Below, piece by piece: positions 18,266-21,624 of a stretch of 21,624 nt of DNA. This DNA is from Calocera cornea HHB12733 (Eukaryota > Basidiomycota > Dacrymycetes > Dacrymycetales > Dacrymycetaceae), in contig KV424004.1 of assembly GCA_001632435.1 (NCBI GenBank), positions 1-21,624 of the forward strand, given 5' to 3'. The notes under the pieces were generated by a model. That model ran no database searches. It saw only the letters and a program-made list of their open reading frames with translations, and was not told the origin of the DNA. Every line of letters starts with the position of its first letter. The stretch's first letter is position 1. The translations under genes were made by a program, and so were the position numbers.

Positions 18266-19936
18266 CTATTTCCCTTTCCTTTTGATTGTGCGTCGCCCTT
18301 TAATCTCTTTCTTTTGGGGCGGACGAATAGTGATATCCGGTATGAGATCTGTGATGAGAATCGGAGGATACGGTGCATTGTAGGTTCCACAAAGTGTTCC
18401 GGCTGTATAATAGTCACTGATATAGTGCTCCGGCACTAGACCAGAGAAATGACATAGCTTGATAGCATGTCGACAAGGTATAAGGTGATCTTGGAAGAAT
18501 CCGCAGGTGCATTGTCCGGAGCGGAGAACTGGATCAAGATACACTTCATATTCTTCTCCGTCAACTGTTGCGGATGTCTTCAGCTTTGCATGCAGTGGTG
18601 TTGAAGTCCATACAAGGAATGTGCGCGCTAGTGTGGATTCATCTTGAAATTTCTTGAATGCCGTAGAGGTCCAGGGCTCGGTCATGCTTGTTGCTTTCAG
18701 ATGGGCATTGCTGAACTTCGTCATTTGATCGGTCCATATATGATTGAGAAGCTTGAGCACTGGATAGCGACGTGCTTTCACATAGGCACCATTCATGATT
18801 TCGACGGAGTTTGATGTGGTCTTCCCGAATCGACGGCCCGGAAGTGCATATGTTGCCCAGCGTGCATGAGGAATGCCGTCGATATAGGAAGCGGCAGCCT
18901 CGTTGAACATCTTCAGCTTCTTAAGCTCCTCGCCAAAGAGCTTTGCTGTTGTTGCACGGACCAGGGGCCATACACACTGCTGGGCAGCTTTACCGAACTT
19001 GTCCATATTGGAAAAAATATGTCGAGCGCAGAATGCTTCAACCACATTGGGGAGCTCGAGTGAAACTGCATTGAGCAGACCCTTTTGACGGTCGGATATG
19101 AGAACAGTTGTCGGATTGTCAAGGTTGGGTAGAGCCTCGCGGAGTTTTCGAAGAAACCAGCACCAGGTTGTGGTGTCTTCTTGTGGGGCAAGCGCCCAGG
19201 CAAGATTGACAATCTGATCATTGGCGTCATATGCGGTTGCCAGAAAGAGAACATATTTATAGTCGGTCTTGGTAAAAGCGCCATCAACCGCAACAAAGTG
19301 ACGAAGATAGTTCCATGCATTCTTCGCAGGCGATGGACAGATGAAGATCGAATAGAACGCATTGTTGGCATCAAGTTGAAGCTCGATTGTTGCATTTGCG
19401 TCGTGTGTGCGGATCTGATCAACATATGCAGGAAGCAGTTGAAATTCGGCTTCCTGCTGTGCAATGCTATCATCTCGTAGGGCTTTATTGGCACGCCATG
19501 CTGCTTTGTAGTTGATCTCGTGACCTTTCTGTCGGAGGACATCTTGAATGACTTGCGGTACAATATTCTCCGCTGGAAGTGAAGCTTGCTGTACAGTGTG
19601 CTGAACATACTTGGAGCGGCTTGATGCAGCACGAGCTTTCTTTGCCTTGCCTTGGCACATATGCTTTGGCACTAGCGTTCTGAGCTTCAAAGATGCACCA
19701 TTTGGACGGACCGAAGCCTTGAATGGGCAGCCCTCAATATCGCAGTTCATCATGAGTCGTCCGGGATCACGTTTCTTGACTCGACAGTTTGCATTTTGAG
19801 CAAGAGAATGCGCAACCAATGAGACATAGGCTTCATCCAAAGTAGTAAAGATCTGTCCCTCTACAAGCTGTGACATTGTATATGGGATCACCGCCAAGAA
19901 GATTGTGGAAGACGCGTCAGGAGTGTCAACACTCAA
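18266..19936 (-). CDS. MULE transposase
   Basis: A single open frame of 556 codons without introns. It has an N-terminal zinc finger of the WRKY/GCM1-like kind found in these transposases (Cys65, Cys70, His92, Cys94). The MULE catalytic core begins with FVAVDGAFTKTDYKY (Asp218) and continues with TVLISDRQKGLLNAV (Asp282) and the C-x2-H signature FCARHIF (Cys303, His306). A SWIM zinc finger, CTCGFFQDHLIPCRH, lies at 476-490, and the tail is basic (KGRRTIKRKGK). The third acidic residue is not certain; Glu380 in SNSVEIMNG is one candidate. The first ATG lies at the inner edge of the right inverted repeat. Met21 (19876), just before the conserved QIFTTLDEAY, is a likely alternative start. It should cut and paste the element by binding its ends. 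Confidence 0.93.
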   Translation of the reverse strand: MSVDTPDASSTIFLAVIPYTMSQLVEGQIFTTLDEAYVSLVAHSLAQNANCRVKKRDPGRLMMNCDIEGCPFKASVRPNGASLKLRTLVPKHMCQGKAKKARAASSRSKYVQHTVQQASLPAENIVPQVIQDVLRQKGHEINYKAAWRANKALRDDSIAQQEAEFQLLPAYVDQIRTHDANATIELQLDANNAFYSIFICPSPAKNAWNYLRHFVAVDGAFTKTDYKYVLFLATAYDANDQIVNLAWALAPQEDTTTWCWFLRKLREALPNLDNPTTVLISDRQKGLLNAVSLELPNVVEAFCARHIFSNMDKFGKAAQQCVWPLVRATTAKLFGEELKKLKMFNEAAASYIDGIPHARWATYALPGRRFGKTTSNSVEIMNGAYVKARRYPVLKLLNHIWTDQMTKFSNAHLKATSMTEPWTSTAFKKFQDESTLARTFLVWTSTPLHAKLKTSATVDGEEYEVYLDPVLRSGQCTCGFFQDHLIPCRHAIKLCHFSGLVPEHYISDYYTAGTLCGTYNAPYPPILITDLIPDITIRPPQKKEIKGRRTIKRKGK

Positions 19937-20103
19937 CGCGTCGCAGCCGGACCCTCATGCGCCCCTCTCTCTCTCTCCACCATCTGCGTCCTCACATTGC
20001 TTAGGGCCGGCCCTCCTGAAAATTGGGCACTGGGGGAAACTGCGCGCGGCGGGGCATTCGGGGCCAACTACCTCCGCAAACAGGGCAAACGGGGAATTAT
20101 CTC
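19937..20103. repeat. Right terminal inverted repeat of the MULE
   Basis: Inverted copy of 18002-18166, ending ...GGGGAATTATCTC. Because the transposase reads leftward from just inside it, this repeat probably holds the transposase promoter, as in other MULEs (inference). Confidence 0.88.
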
Positions 20104-20329
20104 CGCGTCCAGCCTGCACAGCCACCGGACCCTTGCCCGCACGTGGGCGAAACGTGCGCGGGTTCATCGCCACGGCCTGATTTGCTTCATTATAGATGCC
20201 GAGGCTGGGAGCCATGAACTTTACAGATGGCTTTGAGTGACTCCGCTCGAGCGTATCCTTCTCCTTGTCTATCACCTCTCAACGCGACTCCTACCATAGC
20301 CCGTCAGGAATGACAACAGTCGCGCCAGC

Positions 20330-21390
20330 AACGTCGAGCCTCTCGCCGGGCTACGGGAAGTCTCCTCGCACATCAGCAGTGTGGCAGTTGAGGGCACTGC
20401 ACGTGGCCACATGTGCACCTCGCACTGTGACGACAGGAAGGTCGAAGTCAAGCTGATGCGGATTGGTCTGAGCAAGGAATTCTTCGCGACGCAGAGAGCA
20501 CTGGTGCGCGTGTATAATCCATTGTGTGCAACTGAGAGATGACGGTCCCTGGTCCACATATAGGCTCTTGGAAAGCACCTGGTAACATGGATGAAGCTGA
20601 GGCATCAGAACATCCACGAGCTGTACGGGTATACCACGGCGGGCCCCTACGGCTTTTCACTCGTGTTGCCCTTCCTTGAAAAAGGAGATCTCAGAGCGTA
20701 TCGGAAAGAGGAGCCCACCGTTTCACGCACATCTTCGGTAAGTGGGGAGCTACTCTTGCTGGGAAATATTCACTGACGGGGAAATAGCTGGTCGATGTTG
20801 TTCGCGGGCTGAGGTATCTGCATGGCCAAGATCCACCCATAGCACACGGCGATATGAGACCAGTATGTTCTGCTGTTCACATTACGTTATGATGTTCTGA
20901 TAAGTTAATGAAATGAATAGTGGAATATCTTGATTACGACGTCCGGCGAAGCATGTCTTACCATACCGGTTTGATGCAAGGGTTACTCGAGTATCAGACT
21001 GACGGATGGTCGGAATCGATCATGGATCCTTTCTGCAGTCGCTGGTTCGCTCCAGAGGTGCTCAACCCAGACAGCTTTGGCATCCCGCACTATCTACCGT
21101 ATATGACGCCTGAGGCGGATATCTACGCGTTTGGAATGGTTGCTTACTGGATATATGCCGATCGGGAGCCGTTCTCCGACATGCGAAACCCTTATCGTAT
21201 TGCCACTAGTGTCCTGGCGGGCGGCCGTCCTCCGCATCCTGGTCCAGAAGCGGACTCAGCCAAACCATATGGGAGATCGCGCAGGGGTGCTGGCCGGCGG
21301 ACCCTAAAGAACGGCCCCTTTCGAAGGTATTGTCGGGCCAATTTGAACTGCTGATAGCAACCCACGCCATCGCAACGGAATGCTCGGATA
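20330..21390 (+). pseudogene. TKL kinase pseudogene with frameshifts
   Basis: The kinase gene structure is recognisable. KVEVKLMR (VAIK-like) lies before an intron at about 20504-20575. Then come KLRHQNIHELYGY and LPFLEKGDLRAY, an intron 20738-20787, VVRGLRYLHGQDPPIAHGDMRP in a 75-nt exon (20788-20862), and an intron 20863-20920. The intron positions match the tandem kinase. After WNILITTSGEACL the DFG site is lost and the frame hits TGA at 20972. The following C-lobe (SRWFAPEVLN, ADIYAFGMVAYWIYADREPF, GGRPPHPGPEAD) is in another frame. The end (IWEIAQGCWPADPKERPLSK) needs a second shift near 21260-21270. Helix C appears shortened, with no clear Glu. Two frame breaks without usable introns make it a pseudogene, unless the assembly has errors. 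The MULE lies just upstream. Confidence 0.75.
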
Positions 21391-21624
21391 GAAGCTGTGA
21401 GGCCGGCCGTTCCTGGTTTGTTGCTTACCTTACGCTGCTCTTGTATCCGTAAGAATTTGATGTTGCTTTGCTGTCATACTTCTCCGTTCTACCTACAGTA
21501 TGCCCCTGAGACGTACTCACCAACCCGCTTGTTAGAGGTATGAGGCACGAATGAAGATTGGGATTAGCCAGGATGCAGAATTTTTGCTCTGCGTCGCGTC
21601 CCTAGCTTACATAAGCTAAGAACT
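21391..21624. other. Downstream flank of the kinase pseudogene
   Basis: No gene, repeat or RNA feature that I can support. Confidence 0.4.

Larger units (their letters stand above)
17993..20112 (-). mobile_element. Complete Mutator-like (MULE) DNA transposon with 9-bp target duplication
   Basis: The element proper is 18002-20103 (2102 bp). It is flanked by a perfect 9-bp duplication CGCGTCCAG at 17993-18001 and 20104-20112, the target length typical of Mutator elements. The termini are inverted repeats starting GAGATAATTCCCCGTTTGCC. The first nine bases equal the known terminus of maize Mu elements (established knowledge). It holds a single transposase gene read on the minus strand and no cargo. 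The exact duplication and open transposase frame suggest recent insertion, possibly still mobile. Confidence 0.92.

Noticed and set aside
18866..19480. Open frames on both strands within the transposase gene
   Set aside because: They are other-frame readings of an intact transposase with clear catalytic and zinc-finger motifs.

Overview
This window looks like nuclear DNA of a basidiomycete, most likely an Agaricomycete. The genes are GC-rich and cut by many introns of about 47-72 bp. They belong to families typical of mushrooms and polypores: two-lobe galactose-binding-like proteins, small secreted proteins and expanded HGDLK-type tyrosine-kinase-like (TKL) kinases. There is also a Mutator-like transposon. 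All gene models were spliced by hand, using reading-frame continuity and agreement between paralogues.

Region 1 (about 0.6-8.7 kb) interleaves two paralogous families. Family A has three intact copies: A1 (650-1558, -), A2 (2339-3253, -) and A3 (6441-7343, +). Each has three exons, and the middle exon is exactly 76 nt in all of them. Family B has two intact secreted copies, B1 (4075-4996, +) and B2 (7723-8658, -), also three exons each, with a 55-nt last exon. A third B copy is a pseudogene (15497-16229, -) inside a duplicated block that also carries the B2 promoter region.

Region 2 (about 10-15.4 kb, with an outlier at 20.3-21.4 kb) is a TKL kinase cluster. One gene (10025-12509, +) encodes two kinase domains in tandem, and both halves share three intron positions. 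Convergent to it is a kinase-like gene (12820-13974, -) that has lost the VAIK Lys and the DFG Asp, so it is a predicted pseudokinase. Kinase remains lie at 14896-15408 (+), 20330-21390 (+) and possibly 5246-5483 (-).

Region 3 (about 16.6-20.1 kb) is repetitive: a 14-bp minisatellite, a CTCCCRT pyrimidine array with 80-bp higher-order repeats, and a short degenerate telomere-like stretch. After these comes a complete Mutator-like element (18002-20103) with about 165-bp inverted repeats, a perfect 9-bp target duplication and one uninterrupted transposase frame. It sits about 230 bp upstream of the degenerate kinase at 20.3 kb.

Nothing here shows that the kinases and the A/B proteins work together. 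What they share is local duplication followed by divergence or decay. The most unusual items are the tandem dual-kinase gene with its neighbouring pseudokinase, and the interleaved A/B cluster.
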